Of a stretch of 64,000 nt of DNA, positions 1 to 9,175 are shown in pieces. A program made the translations under genes and the position numbers. This DNA comes from Gilvimarinus xylanilyticus (GTDB taxonomy: Bacteria > Pseudomonadota > Gammaproteobacteria > Pseudomonadales > Cellvibrionaceae): the NCBI RefSeq assembly GCF_024195295.1, contig NZ_JAMFTH010000001.1:992001-1056000 (forward strand), in the 5' to 3' direction. A model generated the notes under the pieces. It was not told the DNA's origin and searched no databases. It worked only from the letters and a program-made list of their open reading frames with translations. Within the stretch, counting starts at the first letter, position 1. Each line of letters opens with the position of its first letter.

Positions 1-613
1 ATCCGCAGCCTGTGATGCCTTGGACAAACAGCTTAACGCGGCGACTCAGCGCGAGGCTAGCACGACGGCGCTGCTCAAGGAAAAGCAGGCTCATATCGAA
101 TCCCTTGAGGAAAAGCACCGCCACGGCCGAGAGGCGCTTGAGCATTATCGTGAATCAGTGAAAGAGCAGAGGGATCAGGATCAGTGCCGGCATGAGCATC
201 AAATCCAGCAGCTCCAGGCTGAGATTCGCACGTTAAACCAGGCAATTTCGGTCAAGCAGGGCGATTTAACGCAGCTCAACAAAGACAACGCGCGCTTGGT
301 CAGCGAGTTGAACGCTGCACGCAAAGTAACACAGGACCTCGAATCGAAGCTTACTCGGGCTGACACGAAGCTTGAAGATGCCAATAAGCAATTGCAAACC
401 CAGTCGGCGGATCTGCAGCAGTACGCCGACAGCGCTCAACGCCAGGCCTCGCAAATCGATGAGCTGACGCAACGCCTTGAATCGGCGCAAAGCAAGGTGC
501 AAGATTTTACCGTCAGCCAGGCCAAACTGGAGGCTGAGCTATCTGTTAAGAACGATATGATTGAGCGCCTGATGGCTGAAAACCGGCGCCAACATGACGA
601 ACCGGCTACGTAA
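1..613 (+). CDS. KfrA-like coiled-coil protein, C-terminal part (cut by window edge)
   Basis: The reading frame is open from the first bases of the window, so the start lies outside it; about 203 codons are visible, ending in TAA at 611-613. A TTG at 20 is not a convincing start. The whole visible part is charged and rich in Gln, Glu, Ala and Leu with heptad spacing, i.e. a long coiled coil. The stretch with ALEHYRES followed by KEQRDQDQ and HEHQIQQLQ resembles the coiled-coil region after the DNA-binding N-terminal domain in KfrA-type proteins. KfrA proteins of plasmids are DNA-binding autoregulators that help plasmid maintenance; chromosomal relatives often sit in mobile islands. The N-terminal helix-turn-helix cannot be seen here, so KfrA is inferred from the coiled coil alone. 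It lies about 150 bp from the dif site. Confidence 0.55.
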   Translation, partial: SAACDALDKQLNAATQREASTTALLKEKQAHIESLEEKHRHGREALEHYRESVKEQRDQDQCRHEHQIQQLQAEIRTLNQAISVKQGDLTQLNKDNARLVSELNAARKVTQDLESKLTRADTKLEDANKQLQTQSADLQQYADSAQRQASQIDELTQRLESAQSKVQDFTVSQAKLEAELSVKNDMIERLMAENRRQHDEPAT

Positions 614-766
614 GCGAGAGGTGGTCCAGGATTGGCTATGGGTGTATAGAATTTTCCTTTTAAATCAATGAGATACGGAGTTAGTGGCTGAATTTTACAG
701 TTTTACCGGCCGGACCTCAACAGCGTTCCTCACGAGCGCTTGCTTGCTGTCCCGGACACAACCACA

Positions 767-794
767 TATGCGCATAATGTATATTATGTTAAAT
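767..794 (+). other. dif: dif site (XerC/XerD recombination site)
   Basis: XerC-side arm TATGCGCATAA, central hexamer TGTATA, XerD-side arm TTATGTTAAAT. Compared from memory with the E. coli dif 28-mer, 26 of 28 positions agree; only the two outermost bases of the XerC arm differ. In E. coli this site resolves chromosome dimers through XerCD and FtsK at the terminus. It lies between genes, as expected. Polarity of GGGNAGGG-type octamers across the window (all found pointing to this site) supports the call. Confidence 0.9.
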
Positions 795-872
795 AGGATT
801 ATGGGGAATTCGTAGGCTTCAATAAAATACCCCGCCTCGGTGCATGTCCACCGCTAAGCGGCGAATTAAACC

Positions 873-1322
873 CTAGCCACAACACCGTTTAAACTTACGG
901 CCACTGCCGCACAGGCAGCTCTCGTTGCGTCCGGGCTTAAAGCTTTCATCCCGGGTTTTACCTTCTACATAAAACCACTGCCCAGCCTCTCGGATAAACG
1001 TTGAGCGCTCTTCCAGAAATCGCCATTGATCGTTAAAGCGATAAAAGGCTTTAAAGTGCACATGGCCGCTATCGCCCGTTTCGTCCGCCTCTAACACTGA
1101 CAACCCCACCCAATTCGGGCTATCGGCCAAATCCAGTTGCTCGGGCCGGGTTGACTGGTGCCAGGTGGCCAGCAGGTATTCCGCGCGGTTCTGCACAAAA
1201 GCGCTATAGCGTGATCGCATTAGTACCTCTGGCGTGGGCGCCGCCTCCTCTGTCGCATGGTAGCGACAGCAGTCGCGGTAAGGATGCTGGCTGCCACAGG
1301 GACAAACCTGAACATCACTCAA
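873..1322 (-). CDS. ychJ: YchJ-family SEC-C motif protein
   Basis: A 149-residue protein with one Cys-rich SEC-C type zinc motif at each end: near the N-terminus CPCGSQHPYRDCC, and at the C-terminus CLCGSGRKFKRCC. Between them is the compact YchJ/UPF0225 domain (RSRYSAFVQ, then a Trp- and Phe-rich region). The family is small and metal-binding; its cellular role is unknown. I chose the TTG at 1320-1322 because it yields a protein beginning MSDVQVCPCGS, the usual family start, and overlaps the stop of the upstream gene, suggesting translational coupling. A longer frame upstream exists but overlaps that gene throughout. The first Cys of the C-terminal motif is preceded by Leu rather than the usual Pro. 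Confidence 0.85.
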   Translation of the reverse strand: MSDVQVCPCGSQHPYRDCCRYHATEEAAPTPEVLMRSRYSAFVQNRAEYLLATWHQSTRPEQLDLADSPNWVGLSVLEADETGDSGHVHFKAFYRFNDQWRFLEERSTFIREAGQWFYVEGKTRDESFKPGRNESCLCGSGRKFKRCCG

Positions 1323-1638
1323 AATACGACTCCATCCACGCAAATAGCTTCTGCGCATCCATATCGGAAAACGCCATGCTCTGAAAATCGTCAGCCGCTT
1401 CGTCTTCGATGGTAATGAATTGGTATAGCAGCGCGCCCGGCTGCTGGTCGTGCAAGATAAGGTTAATACGACGGCGAGTGCGCAGACAGTCAATGGTCAT
1501 CACATCGGCGGGAATGCCGATATCCCGCATGCCCCGGCGCACTTGAACCACAGGGTTGATCTGTTCGTGCTGCTCCTGAATACGGGCGTGGACCTCACTG
1601 GCCATATCGGAAAGCGCTTTTAGGGGATCTTCAGACAT
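1315..1638 (-). CDS. small conserved protein of unknown function, upstream of ychJ
   Basis: About 107 residues beginning MSEDPLKALSDMASEVHAR from the ATG at 1638; a GTG nine bases upstream is the alternative start. The protein is soluble, mixed alpha/beta, with no signal peptide or membrane segment, and ends in an acidic region (DEAADDFQSMAFSDMDAQ). I do not recognise a named family. Its stop codon TGA overlaps the TTG start of ychJ, so the two are probably one transcript. Confidence 0.7.
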   Translation of the reverse strand: MSEDPLKALSDMASEVHARIQEQHEQINPVVQVRRGMRDIGIPADVMTIDCLRTRRRINLILHDQQPGALLYQFITIEDEAADDFQSMAFSDMDAQKLFAWMESYFE

Positions 1639-1995
1639 TACAATCACTGCTTTTGGTGTGGGATGGATTCAATCAGCGGCGTCAACTCTACCGATGGCTC
1701 GCGGCTAAAAACCTAACATAAAATAGAGGAAAACCCTGTAGGCGATTGTTTTATATGGTTATTTATAAGATTTTCTTCGCCCTTATTTCTCATTTTAGGG
1801 GTTCACTTTACCGCAACCGGCGCTTATTTTCAGGGCGTGTGTGACGATTACGCTCGCATAACAGACGCCAGGTGTAGAACGCTCCCCAGGTAACTGAGCC
1901 AGTTTAGGCGGGAAAATTAGGCTAATCTGGGTAACTTCCGGTAAAATGCGCGGTTTTTCCGATTAATACAGTTACTCGTCATTTCGAGGTTATTT

Positions 1996-2478
1996 ATGCA
2001 AGATCCCGTTGTCAGCATCATTATGGGCTCGCGTTCCGATTGGCCGACTATGCGCTTAGCGGCCGATATATTGGACGAGCTGGGCGTGGCCTATGAAACC
2101 CAGGTGGTGTCAGCACACCGCACGCCCCAGCGCCTGTGTGAATTTGTCGAACAGGCGCCCGGCCGCGGTATTCGCGTCATTATCGCTGGCGCGGGGGGGG
2201 CAGCCCACCTGCCCGGCATGGCCGCAGCCATGACGCATATTCCCGTGGTTGCTGTGCCGGTATCCAGCCGTCAACTAAAAGGCTTAGACAGCCTGCTGTC
2301 TATTGTGCAAATGCCCAAGGGCGTTGCTGTGGCCACTCAGGCTATCGGCGAGGCGGGCGCGGCAAACGCCGGCGTAATGGCCGCCCAGATCCTGGCCCTT
2401 AGCGACGCGGAATTAAGCAAACGCTTTATCGAGTGGCGCACCCGTCAGACTGACTCTGTTCCTGTGGAGGTTGAATAA
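1996..2478 (+). CDS. purE: N5-carboxyaminoimidazole ribonucleotide mutase PurE
   Basis: Class I PurE, 160 residues, the usual length. It converts N5-CAIR to CAIR in de novo purine synthesis. GSRSDWPTM (residues 11-19) is the phosphate-binding motif, SAHRTP (39-44) carries the catalytic His41, and [10 protein letters not shown] (65-74) and the [10 protein letters not shown] segment (98-107) complete the active site. The start is supported by GAGG seven bases upstream. Its TAA overlaps the ATG of purK by one base (TAATG), so PurK is probably translated by reinitiation. Confidence 0.97.
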   Translation: MQDPVVSIIMGSRSDWPTMRLAADILDELGVAYETQVVSAHRTPQRLCEFVEQAPGRGIRVIIAGAGGAAHLPGMAAAMTHIPVVAVPVSSRQLKGLDSLLSIVQMPKGVAVATQAIGEAGAANAGVMAAQILALSDAELSKRFIEWRTRQTDSVPVEVE

Positions 2479-3599
2479 TGCATGTTGCCATTCTTGGCTG
2501 TGGCCAGCTGGCAAGGATGATGGCCCTGGCGGGTATCCCCATGGGCATGAGCTTCAGCTTTTTATCTGAAAACAATGAAGATACAGCCCCGGTAACCGGG
2601 TTGGGCAACATAATCGCGGTGGAAGACTACCCCTCCGCCGATGCTTTGTTTAAGGCCGCAGGCGAGCCGGATGTGGTGACTGTTGAGCGCGAACAGTGCT
2701 CCTTAGACCCGTTAAAAAAATTGGCCGAACATTGCAGTGTGCACCCGAATCCGACCGCGATTTACCACTGTCAAAACCGTCGCCGCGAAAAACAACTGCT
2801 AATCGATTGCGACGTATCGCACACTCCGTTTGTCAGTGTAGGCAAGGCCGAAGATTTGCAAACGGCGGTAGATGAACTCGGATTTCCGATGGTGGTAAAA
2901 CACACTGAGCAAGGCTATGACGGCAAAGCTCAGTGGCGTTTGTACAACGACGATAATGTAAAGCAGTTTATTGATGACGCGCACTTTGAACCCCAGTCGG
3001 ATGGCGCCGTGCCCTATGTGGCCGAACCGTTTATGAAGTTCGACCGCGAGGTGTCTTTTATTGCCGTGCGCGCCACAAACGGCGAAGTGCGTTTTTATCC
3101 GGCCACCGAAAATGTGCACGACAATGGTATTTTGTTGCACTCGGTCTCCCCTGCCCCGGATTTATCCAGCGCCCTTACAGCGCAAGGCCAAGCCAGCATC
3201 CAACGACTTTTAGAAAAGCTCGATTACGTGGGTGTTATGGCGATGGAGTGTTTTGTAACTCAGGATCAACTATGGGTAAACGAACTGGCGCCGCGTGTTC
3301 ACAACAGCGGCCACTGGACCATGCATTGCGGTGTCGCCAGTCAGTTCCAGAATCATATGCGTGCGATAGCGGGCTGGCCACTGGGCTCAACCGAGCTGAT
3401 GGGCAGTGCAGGCATGTTAAATTTGCTGGGCGTTGAACTGGATCAAAGCACGCAAATGGAAGATAAGGTTGCGCTGGACTGGTACAACAAATCAGTACGA
3501 CCTGGACGCAAGCTTGGTCACTTAGTGCTTACGGATACAAACCCCAATGCCGTAAAAACGCGCTTAAAAACGCTTAAAGAAAAAGTTTACCGAAACTAG
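2478..3599 (+). CDS. purK: N5-carboxyaminoimidazole ribonucleotide synthase PurK
   Basis: ATP-grasp enzyme, 373 residues, making N5-CAIR from AIR, bicarbonate and ATP; it supplies the substrate of PurE. The N-terminal AILGCGQLARMMALAG is the family's nucleotide-fold start, GFPMVVKHTEQGYDGKAQWR is the ATP-grasp loop, and EVSFIAVR and MECFVTQDQLWVNELAPRVHNSGHWT are the metal- and substrate-binding parts. The C-terminal VRPGRKLGHL is also typical. It begins inside the purE stop codon. The 374 bp downstream hold no gene that I can support; no strong intrinsic terminator was seen directly after it. Confidence 0.97.
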   Translation: MHVAILGCGQLARMMALAGIPMGMSFSFLSENNEDTAPVTGLGNIIAVEDYPSADALFKAAGEPDVVTVEREQCSLDPLKKLAEHCSVHPNPTAIYHCQNRRREKQLLIDCDVSHTPFVSVGKAEDLQTAVDELGFPMVVKHTEQGYDGKAQWRLYNDDNVKQFIDDAHFEPQSDGAVPYVAEPFMKFDREVSFIAVRATNGEVRFYPATENVHDNGILLHSVSPAPDLSSALTAQGQASIQRLLEKLDYVGVMAMECFVTQDQLWVNELAPRVHNSGHWTMHCGVASQFQNHMRAIAGWPLGSTELMGSAGMLNLLGVELDQSTQMEDKVALDWYNKSVRPGRKLGHLVLTDTNPNAVKTRLKTLKEKVYRN

Positions 3600-3973
3600 C
3601 GTAGTTTTAAATGAGATATGCCAGCGGTATTTATTGGCTGCTGGTGTATCTTGGTGACCCGCCATCTCACGGAGTCCTTTTAATTAAAATAAAAACTATT
3701 ATCGCTGCTGTACCCAGAGTTTAAGTCATCCGACCTTCAAAAGTGTGATTAATTGCGGCGATTACCCCAACTCGCTGTCCATAAATTAAATCCTGTCATC
3801 CCCCCGACATAATCAGCCCCTTGCTTGATTGACAGACACCGAGACTATGTAAAAAAACATCATTTCAAATAGAAGTGGTTCTTATTTGTGGTAATGTGAG
3901 ACACGATTTTCATGGGCGCCAAAGTGTGTAATCGGCTCCGTTAATCAAGACAGCGAATAAAAAGGTAACTGGG

Positions 3974-5032
3974 ATGAAGTACATTGTTTCTGTGGCGGCA
4001 TTGTTGTGGGCCGTCAGCGTGTTTGCACAGGATGCCGCGCGGGTGGTGGTATCTCCTATAACGGCCGACTCGGTGCAGCGCACACTGGCGCTAACCGGTA
4101 CTACGCGCGCCGCCGAACACGCCGAGCTGTCCAGCCTGAATGAAGGCATAGTCACTGCCCTGCACGCCGAGGCAGGTGACACCGTAAACAAAGGCGACCT
4201 GTTGCTCGAGTTGGATGCCGCCCTCGCCCAAGCCCAAGTTGCCAGCCTGCAAGCCGCCCTCACCCAACAAGATGTTGTTTTAAAAGAAGCCCAGCGCCGC
4301 CTGGATGAAGCCCGCGCGCTTAGCGATAAGCAGTTTGTCGCGCAGACCGAGCTGGCGCAGCGAGAATCTTTGGTAGCCGAGGCACAAGCCAATCGCGCCC
4401 GCGCCCAGGCCGAACTCGACTACCAGCAAGAGCTGGTGGCCCGGCATCAGCTATACGCCCCCTTTAGCGGTGTCATTGCTCAGCGCAACGTAGACTTGGG
4501 CGAGTGGCTAAACCGGGGTGACCCTACCTTTGAGCTGGTCAGTAATCAAACTCTGTGGCTGGACATTGCCGTGCCGCAAGAATACGTAAACCGTCTGCAA
4601 GATAATGCCAAGGTGAAGGTGCGCTTTGATGCCCACAGTGATACCACCTACGACGCGCAAATACTGGCCAAAATCCCCGTTATCGACAGTCTGAACCGCA
4701 GCTTTTTACTTCGCCTTGCCCTGCCCCAAACCGACGAACTGCAAGCGGGGCTGTCGGCGCGAGTCAGCATCCCGCTTAATCACAGCGAGGCCAGCGTGGT
4801 CATGATTCCGAGCGACGCGCTATTGCGCCAGCCCGACCGCCGCTACAGCGTATTTGTGGTGGAGCAGAATCAGGCCAAGCGCCAAAGTGTTGAAATTGGC
4901 CAACGAGTCAACGGCCATATTGAAATACTCTCAGGCCTTGAGGTTGGCCAATCGGTGGTTACCGAAGGCAACGAGCTGCTGCAAGACGGCCAAACCGTTG
5001 AAGTGGTCGGCAATACGGATGAGGTGCGCTAA
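3974..5032 (+). CDS. RND efflux periplasmic adaptor (membrane fusion protein)
   Basis: 352 residues with a Sec signal peptide (MKYIVSVAALLWAVSVFA, cleavage before QDAA). It is the HlyD/AcrA-type adaptor linking an inner-membrane RND pump to an outer-membrane channel. A first lipoyl half-motif follows residue 45 (SSLNEGIVTALHAEAGDTVNKGDLL), then an alanine- and glutamine-rich hairpin (about 75-150), the second half-motif (YAPFSGVIAQRNVDLGEWL), and beta-barrel and membrane-proximal domains. The substrate cannot be read from sequence. The stop TAA overlaps the ATG of the pump gene (TAATG). No outer-membrane factor gene is adjacent. Confidence 0.92.
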   Translation: MKYIVSVAALLWAVSVFAQDAARVVVSPITADSVQRTLALTGTTRAAEHAELSSLNEGIVTALHAEAGDTVNKGDLLLELDAALAQAQVASLQAALTQQDVVLKEAQRRLDEARALSDKQFVAQTELAQRESLVAEAQANRARAQAELDYQQELVARHQLYAPFSGVIAQRNVDLGEWLNRGDPTFELVSNQTLWLDIAVPQEYVNRLQDNAKVKVRFDAHSDTTYDAQILAKIPVIDSLNRSFLLRLALPQTDELQAGLSARVSIPLNHSEASVVMIPSDALLRQPDRRYSVFVVEQNQAKRQSVEIGQRVNGHIEILSGLEVGQSVVTEGNELLQDGQTVEVVGNTDEVR

Positions 5033-8000
5033 TGCTGGCAGGAGCCGTTAAACACGCCATTTTGGTGGCAGTGGGCGTACTGATCCTGTGTGTACTGGGC
5101 ACAGTGGCCGCGCTGAAAATTCCGGTGCAGATGATTCCCGATTTGGAAGTGCGCACCATTAGTGTGGTCACCCGCTGGGCGGGCGCCACACCGCAGGATG
5201 TGGAAAAAGAAATTCTGATTGAGCAGGAGCGCTACCTGCGCTCAATCCCCGACATGAAGCGCATGTCCAGCTTTGCCGAAACCGGGCAGGCCGAGGTTGC
5301 CCTGGAATTTCCCTTCGGCGTGGACATTACCGAGGCGCTGATTAACGTCAGCAATGCCCTGTCGCAGGTGCCCAGTTACCCCGAGAATGTCGACCAGCCG
5401 GTGCTTTACAGCAGCGCATTTTCCAGCAATGCGTTTATGTACTTTACCTTAAAGCCCCTGCCCGGCAACCCGCGCAACCTGGATGTTGACCTGCTGCGCG
5501 ATTACGCCGAAGACAATATTCGCCCGCAGATGGAACGGGTGACCGGAGTTTCGCAGGTGGATGTTAACGGCGGTGCGTTACGCCAGGTGCAAATTCTGGT
5601 GGACCCACAAAAACTCGCCAGCCGCGGCGTCAGCTTAACCGATGTACGCAACGCCATTCGCGCGCGCAACCGCGACAGCTCGGCGGGCGACATTGACAGC
5701 GGCAAACGCCGCTACTTAATGCGCATGGTGGGCCGGTTTGAATCCGCCCAAGCGCTGGAAAATTTAGTCATTACCCAGCGCGGGCAAACCAGTATTTTGC
5801 TCAAGCATGTAGCCGATATTTCACTGGATCACTTTGAGCTACGCGCCATGACCTACAGCAATGGCGAGCGCTCGTTAACCGTGTCGGTGAAACGCGAAAG
5901 CGGCGCCAATGTGATGGCTATTAAAGAAGAGATGATGGCCGTGGTCGAGCGCATCAATCGCGACCAACTGGCTGCCAACGGCTTGACCATGTCGCTAATG
6001 AGCGACGATGTGCGCTATGTTGAAGGCTCGGTTAAAAACGTCTGGACCAACCTGTTCCTCGGCGCGGTACTGGCCACTTTGGTGATGTTTTGGTTTTTTA
6101 AAAGCCCCCGTTCCACCCTGGTGGGTGTTATGGGCATTCCGATTTGTACCATCGCCGCTTTTTTAGGCCTGTTAATGTTTGGCCGCACCGTTAATGTGAT
6201 CTCCCTAGCGGGGGTGGCTTTTGCCATTGGCATGACAGTGGACAATACCATTGTGGTGCTAGAGAACATAAACCAGGCGCGACGCCGGGGCCTCAACGCC
6301 CTGGACGCGGCCATTACCGGCGTAACCGAAGTCTGGCCCGCGGTGCTCGCCTCTACCCTTACCACGGTACTGGTCTTCGCCCCTATTTTGTTTATTGAGC
6401 AAGAGGCCGGACAATTGTATTCGGATATTGCCATCGCTATTTCGGCGGCGATTATCGCCTCCATGCTGGTGGCGATTTGGGTGGTGCCAGCTGCCAGCGC
6501 AAATTTAGTGTGCCGCAGCAAAGCCGAGGCCGTGACCTTAACACTCCCCAAATTTATTCCCGCCCTGCTGCAAAAAACCAAGGTGCGCGGCATCATTTTA
6601 ATCGGCGCGATTGTGCTGTTTTTAGGCGGCAGCTGGCTGCTGATGCCCGAGGCCGAATACCTGCCCGAGGGCGAAGAGCCCAAAGCCTTTTCCATGATGA
6701 TCGCCCCGCCCGGCTACAATATGTCGCACATGGAAAAAATTGCCGAAGAGCTGCGCCCCTATTTCGATCAGCATTTGCAAAATGACCCCAGTGCGTTCGA
6801 GGCGGGCGAAACAGCCATGCCGCCGCTCAAGTACTACATGCTGTCGGTCCAGGTGGGACGCATCTGGTTTTTGAGCGAACCGGTGAACCCGGATCACATC
6901 GCCACCATGATGGAGACCATTACCGAAAAATTTCGCGCCTATCCGGGCATGCGCGCTTTCTCATCACGCGGGTCGATTATCACCAGCAATGACGGCGGCA
7001 CCCGTGCGGTGGCGCTGGACATTAGCGGCACCGAGCAAACCGCTTTGTATCGCGCCGCCGATGCCATTTACCGTTTAGCCAGCGATGTGTTTGACAACCC
7101 GCAGGTGGATTCCAACCCGTCATCCTTGACCCTGGATCAGCCGCTGGTAGAGTTGCAACCGCGCTGGCAGCGATTGGCCGAAGTGGGTATGGACGCCGAT
7201 GAACTGGGCTATGTGATTGCCGCGCTCAGTGACGGCGCTTATGTGGACGAGCTGATTATTGACGATGACAAAGTCGATGTCTTTTTATTCTCCGATGCCG
7301 GCAATCGCCAGAGCCTGGAACAACTCAGTCAGGCCCCTGTATCCACCAGCGCAGGCTTGCTGCCTTTATCGGCCCTTGCGGATCTGGTGGAAAAGTCAGA
7401 CAGCGAAAGCTTGCGCCGGGTTAACGGCCGCCGCACAGTCACCGTTTATATTATTCCCCCGCGCGAGGTAGCACTGGAGCGCGCCGAACACATGGTGCGC
7501 GAGCAATTGCTGCCCAAGTTGCGCGACCAGGGGGATTTACTGCCCGGAGTCGATATCCGCATCGGCGGCGCGGCCGATCAGCTGGAACAAACCCGCAACG
7601 CGCTCTCGGGTAACTTTTTGGTGGCACTGGTACTGTCCTACCTGCTGCTGGTGGCCATTTTTAAACACTGGGGTTATCCGCTGTTTATTATGGCGACAGT
7701 GCCCTTGGGCATGGCCGGTGGTTTGTTGGGTTTGGTGGCGATAAACGGCGTGGGCAGTGCGGTGCAAGCCGTGGGACTGGGCGGATTTCATCAACCCTTC
7801 GATATGATTACCATGCTGGGCTTTTTAATTTTGCTGGGTACCGTAGTCAACAACCCAATTTTGATTGTGGACCAAACCCGTCGCAATTTAAGCGAGGCTA
7901 GCACATCGGTTTATCAAGCGGTAATGGACGCATTGGCAACGCGGCTCAAACCGATTGTCATGTCCACCGTTACCACTTTATGTGGCCTGGCGCCGCTGGT

Positions 8001-8148
8001 ACTTTTGCCTGGCGAGGGCGCCGAACTGTATCGCGGGGTGGGGATTATTGTGCTCTGCGGCATCGCCGTCTCAACCCTGATCAGCCTGACGGTATTGCCC
8101 GCACTGTTAATCAGTGTGTTAGAGCTAAAACAAAAGCGAGCGAGTTAA
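5032..8148 (+). CDS. RND efflux transporter permease (AcrB/MexB superfamily)
   Basis: 1038 residues, a full-length RND pump: one N-terminal membrane helix, a large periplasmic loop, helices 2-6, a second periplasmic loop, helices 7-12. The TM4 proton-relay motif reads VDNTIVVLEN, so only the first of the two AcrB aspartates is kept and the second is Asn, which is common in this branch. The sequence fits a hydrophobe/amphiphile-type pump better than a metal-type one, but the substrate is unknown. Its start overlaps the adaptor's stop. It is followed by a strong hairpin terminator, so the two genes form a closed operon. Confidence 0.93.
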   Translation: MLAGAVKHAILVAVGVLILCVLGTVAALKIPVQMIPDLEVRTISVVTRWAGATPQDVEKEILIEQERYLRSIPDMKRMSSFAETGQAEVALEFPFGVDITEALINVSNALSQVPSYPENVDQPVLYSSAFSSNAFMYFTLKPLPGNPRNLDVDLLRDYAEDNIRPQMERVTGVSQVDVNGGALRQVQILVDPQKLASRGVSLTDVRNAIRARNRDSSAGDIDSGKRRYLMRMVGRFESAQALENLVITQRGQTSILLKHVADISLDHFELRAMTYSNGERSLTVSVKRESGANVMAIKEEMMAVVERINRDQLAANGLTMSLMSDDVRYVEGSVKNVWTNLFLGAVLATLVMFWFFKSPRSTLVGVMGIPICTIAAFLGLLMFGRTVNVISLAGVAFAIGMTVDNTIVVLENINQARRRGLNALDAAITGVTEVWPAVLASTLTTVLVFAPILFIEQEAGQLYSDIAIAISAAIIASMLVAIWVVPAASANLVCRSKAEAVTLTLPKFIPALLQKTKVRGIILIGAIVLFLGGSWLLMPEAEYLPEGEEPKAFSMMIAPPGYNMSHMEKIAEELRPYFDQHLQNDPSAFEAGETAMPPLKYYMLSVQVGRIWFLSEPVNPDHIATMMETITEKFRAYPGMRAFSSRGSIITSNDGGTRAVALDISGTEQTALYRAADAIYRLASDVFDNPQVDSNPSSLTLDQPLVELQPRWQRLAEVGMDADELGYVIAALSDGAYVDELIIDDDKVDVFLFSDAGNRQSLEQLSQAPVSTSAGLLPLSALADLVEKSDSESLRRVNGRRTVTVYIIPPREVALERAEHMVREQLLPKLRDQGDLLPGVDIRIGGAADQLEQTRNALSGNFLVALVLSYLLLVAIFKHWGYPLFIMATVPLGMAGGLLGLVAINGVGSAVQAVGLGGFHQPFDMITMLGFLILLGTVVNNPILIVDQTRRNLSEASTSVYQAVMDALATRLKPIVMSTVTTLCGLAPLVLLPGEGAELYRGVGIIVLCGIAVSTLISLTVLPALLISVLELKQKRAS

Positions 8149-8170
8149 GCACAAAGTTCAAGGGCAAAAA

Positions 8171-8199
8171 AACCGGGGCGTAAAACGCCCCGGTTTTTT
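8171..8199. terminator. intrinsic terminator after the RND operon, bidirectional
   Basis: Perfect 10-bp stem AACCGGGGCG / CGCCCCGGTT with loop TAAAA, flanked by an A-run on the left and a T-run on the right, so it can stop transcription from both sides. It sits between the convergent RND operon (+) and the esterase operon (-). Confidence 0.93.
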
Positions 8200-8212
8200 A
8201 TGGATTGTTTGC

Positions 8213-9175
8213 CTAAAGATTTTTAACGGTCAACTCAAACGAGCGTGAAAAAGTCGCGCCGTGGCTTAAACCGTCAAACACGGCATCGTCACCGACAACA
8301 CCTGCGCCACGCAAAACGCGGGAAAAATTTTCCAGTGCATCGGCGGGCAGCTGGTTGCGCATGCGAATCATATTGTTGATGGCCGGATTATCATGGCGCT
8401 TTGTGGGTGTGTCGTCCCCCTTGCGTTCGGCGCTGCCCGAGTGAATATCCAAGCGCAGCTCAGGTTTCTCGCCCAGATTTAGCTGTGTATTTAGCTGATG
8501 TAAAAACTCACCATTATTCCACCAAAGCGCGGGGCTCACCGCGACGATACGGTTAAAGCTTCCATCGCCCAAAAATGTGCTCCAAAGTGCGAACAAACCG
8601 CCGTAGGAATGCCCCCACAAAGTTCGCTGCTGCGGGTTTAACGGAGCGATGTTCTCCACTCGGGGAATGATGTCCTCTACCAGTAAACGGTAATACTCAG
8701 GTGCACGGCCACCCGCGCGCCCCATCGGATCGTCGAGCGGCTCTCCCTGTGCGTTGGGCGGGGTGTAGTCATAGGTACGCTCGAGCGACGCAAAGCGTTT
8801 ATTGACGTCGTGCCCGAGCGCAATAATGGCCGGGCCACCGGCCGCACGTAACTGTGCCAATAACGGCTCGGTCAACTGCCCAGCTACGGCCGTGCCATCC
8901 AGCGCATAGACCGCGGCAAAACCATCGGCGGGAATATCGCCTTGCGGCCAGGCAATGCTCACTTGATAGGACGCGTGACCAGCGGGCCCGGGCAAAGTAA
9001 ATTGGTGGGTGTGATAGTGCCGAGATCCGGTGACAAAGACGCTGTCTTTCTCAATCCTCTGGCTGGGCTGCGCGCCAATCTGGCTCGAGGTTAAGCCAAG
9101 TATTGCGAGTAGTCCTGTTGCCAGGACAGCACCTAAGCGCCTTCGCCGTGGGGCGCGAAACGCTTTAATACACAT
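8213..9175 (-). CDS. alpha/beta hydrolase, siderophore esterase type (IroE/Fes-like)
   Basis: 320 residues with an N-terminal signal/anchor segment (LGAVLATGLLAILGLTSS after an Arg-rich start), so it probably acts in the periplasm. GHSYGG (about 188-193) holds the nucleophile Ser190. LWGHSYGGLFALW and VAVSPALWW are typical of the putative-esterase family that includes IroE and Fes, which cut cyclic siderophores to free iron. The distal DGLSHGATF likely holds the catalytic His. Its start overlaps the stop of the flavoreductase gene by 11 bases. The role in siderophore hydrolysis is inferred from family and from the iron-related operon; other ester substrates are possible. Confidence 0.85.
   Translation of the reverse strand: MCIKAFRAPRRRRLGAVLATGLLAILGLTSSQIGAQPSQRIEKDSVFVTGSRHYHTHQFTLPGPAGHASYQVSIAWPQGDIPADGFAAVYALDGTAVAGQLTEPLLAQLRAAGGPAIIALGHDVNKRFASLERTYDYTPPNAQGEPLDDPMGRAGGRAPEYYRLLVEDIIPRVENIAPLNPQQRTLWGHSYGGLFALWSTFLGDGSFNRIVAVSPALWWNNGEFLHQLNTQLNLGEKPELRLDIHSGSAERKGDDTPTKRHDNPAINNMIRMRNQLPADALENFSRVLRGAGVVGDDAVFDGLSHGATFSRSFELTVKNL

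Noticed and set aside
3686-3716. AT-rich Fur-like half-site (ACTATTATCG) after purK
   Set aside because: Only one half is convincing and the rest matches because it is A-rich; the nearby genes have no iron role.
3866-3888. Imperfect palindrome with CAAATA / TATTTG arms upstream of the RND adaptor
   Set aside because: It could be a TetR-type operator, but only seven positions per arm pair and no regulator gene is adjacent, so I do not call it.
6015-6695. A 226-codon minus-strand frame within the RND pump gene
   Set aside because: Antisense shadow of a clearly coding, motif-bearing gene; no start signal and low complexity.
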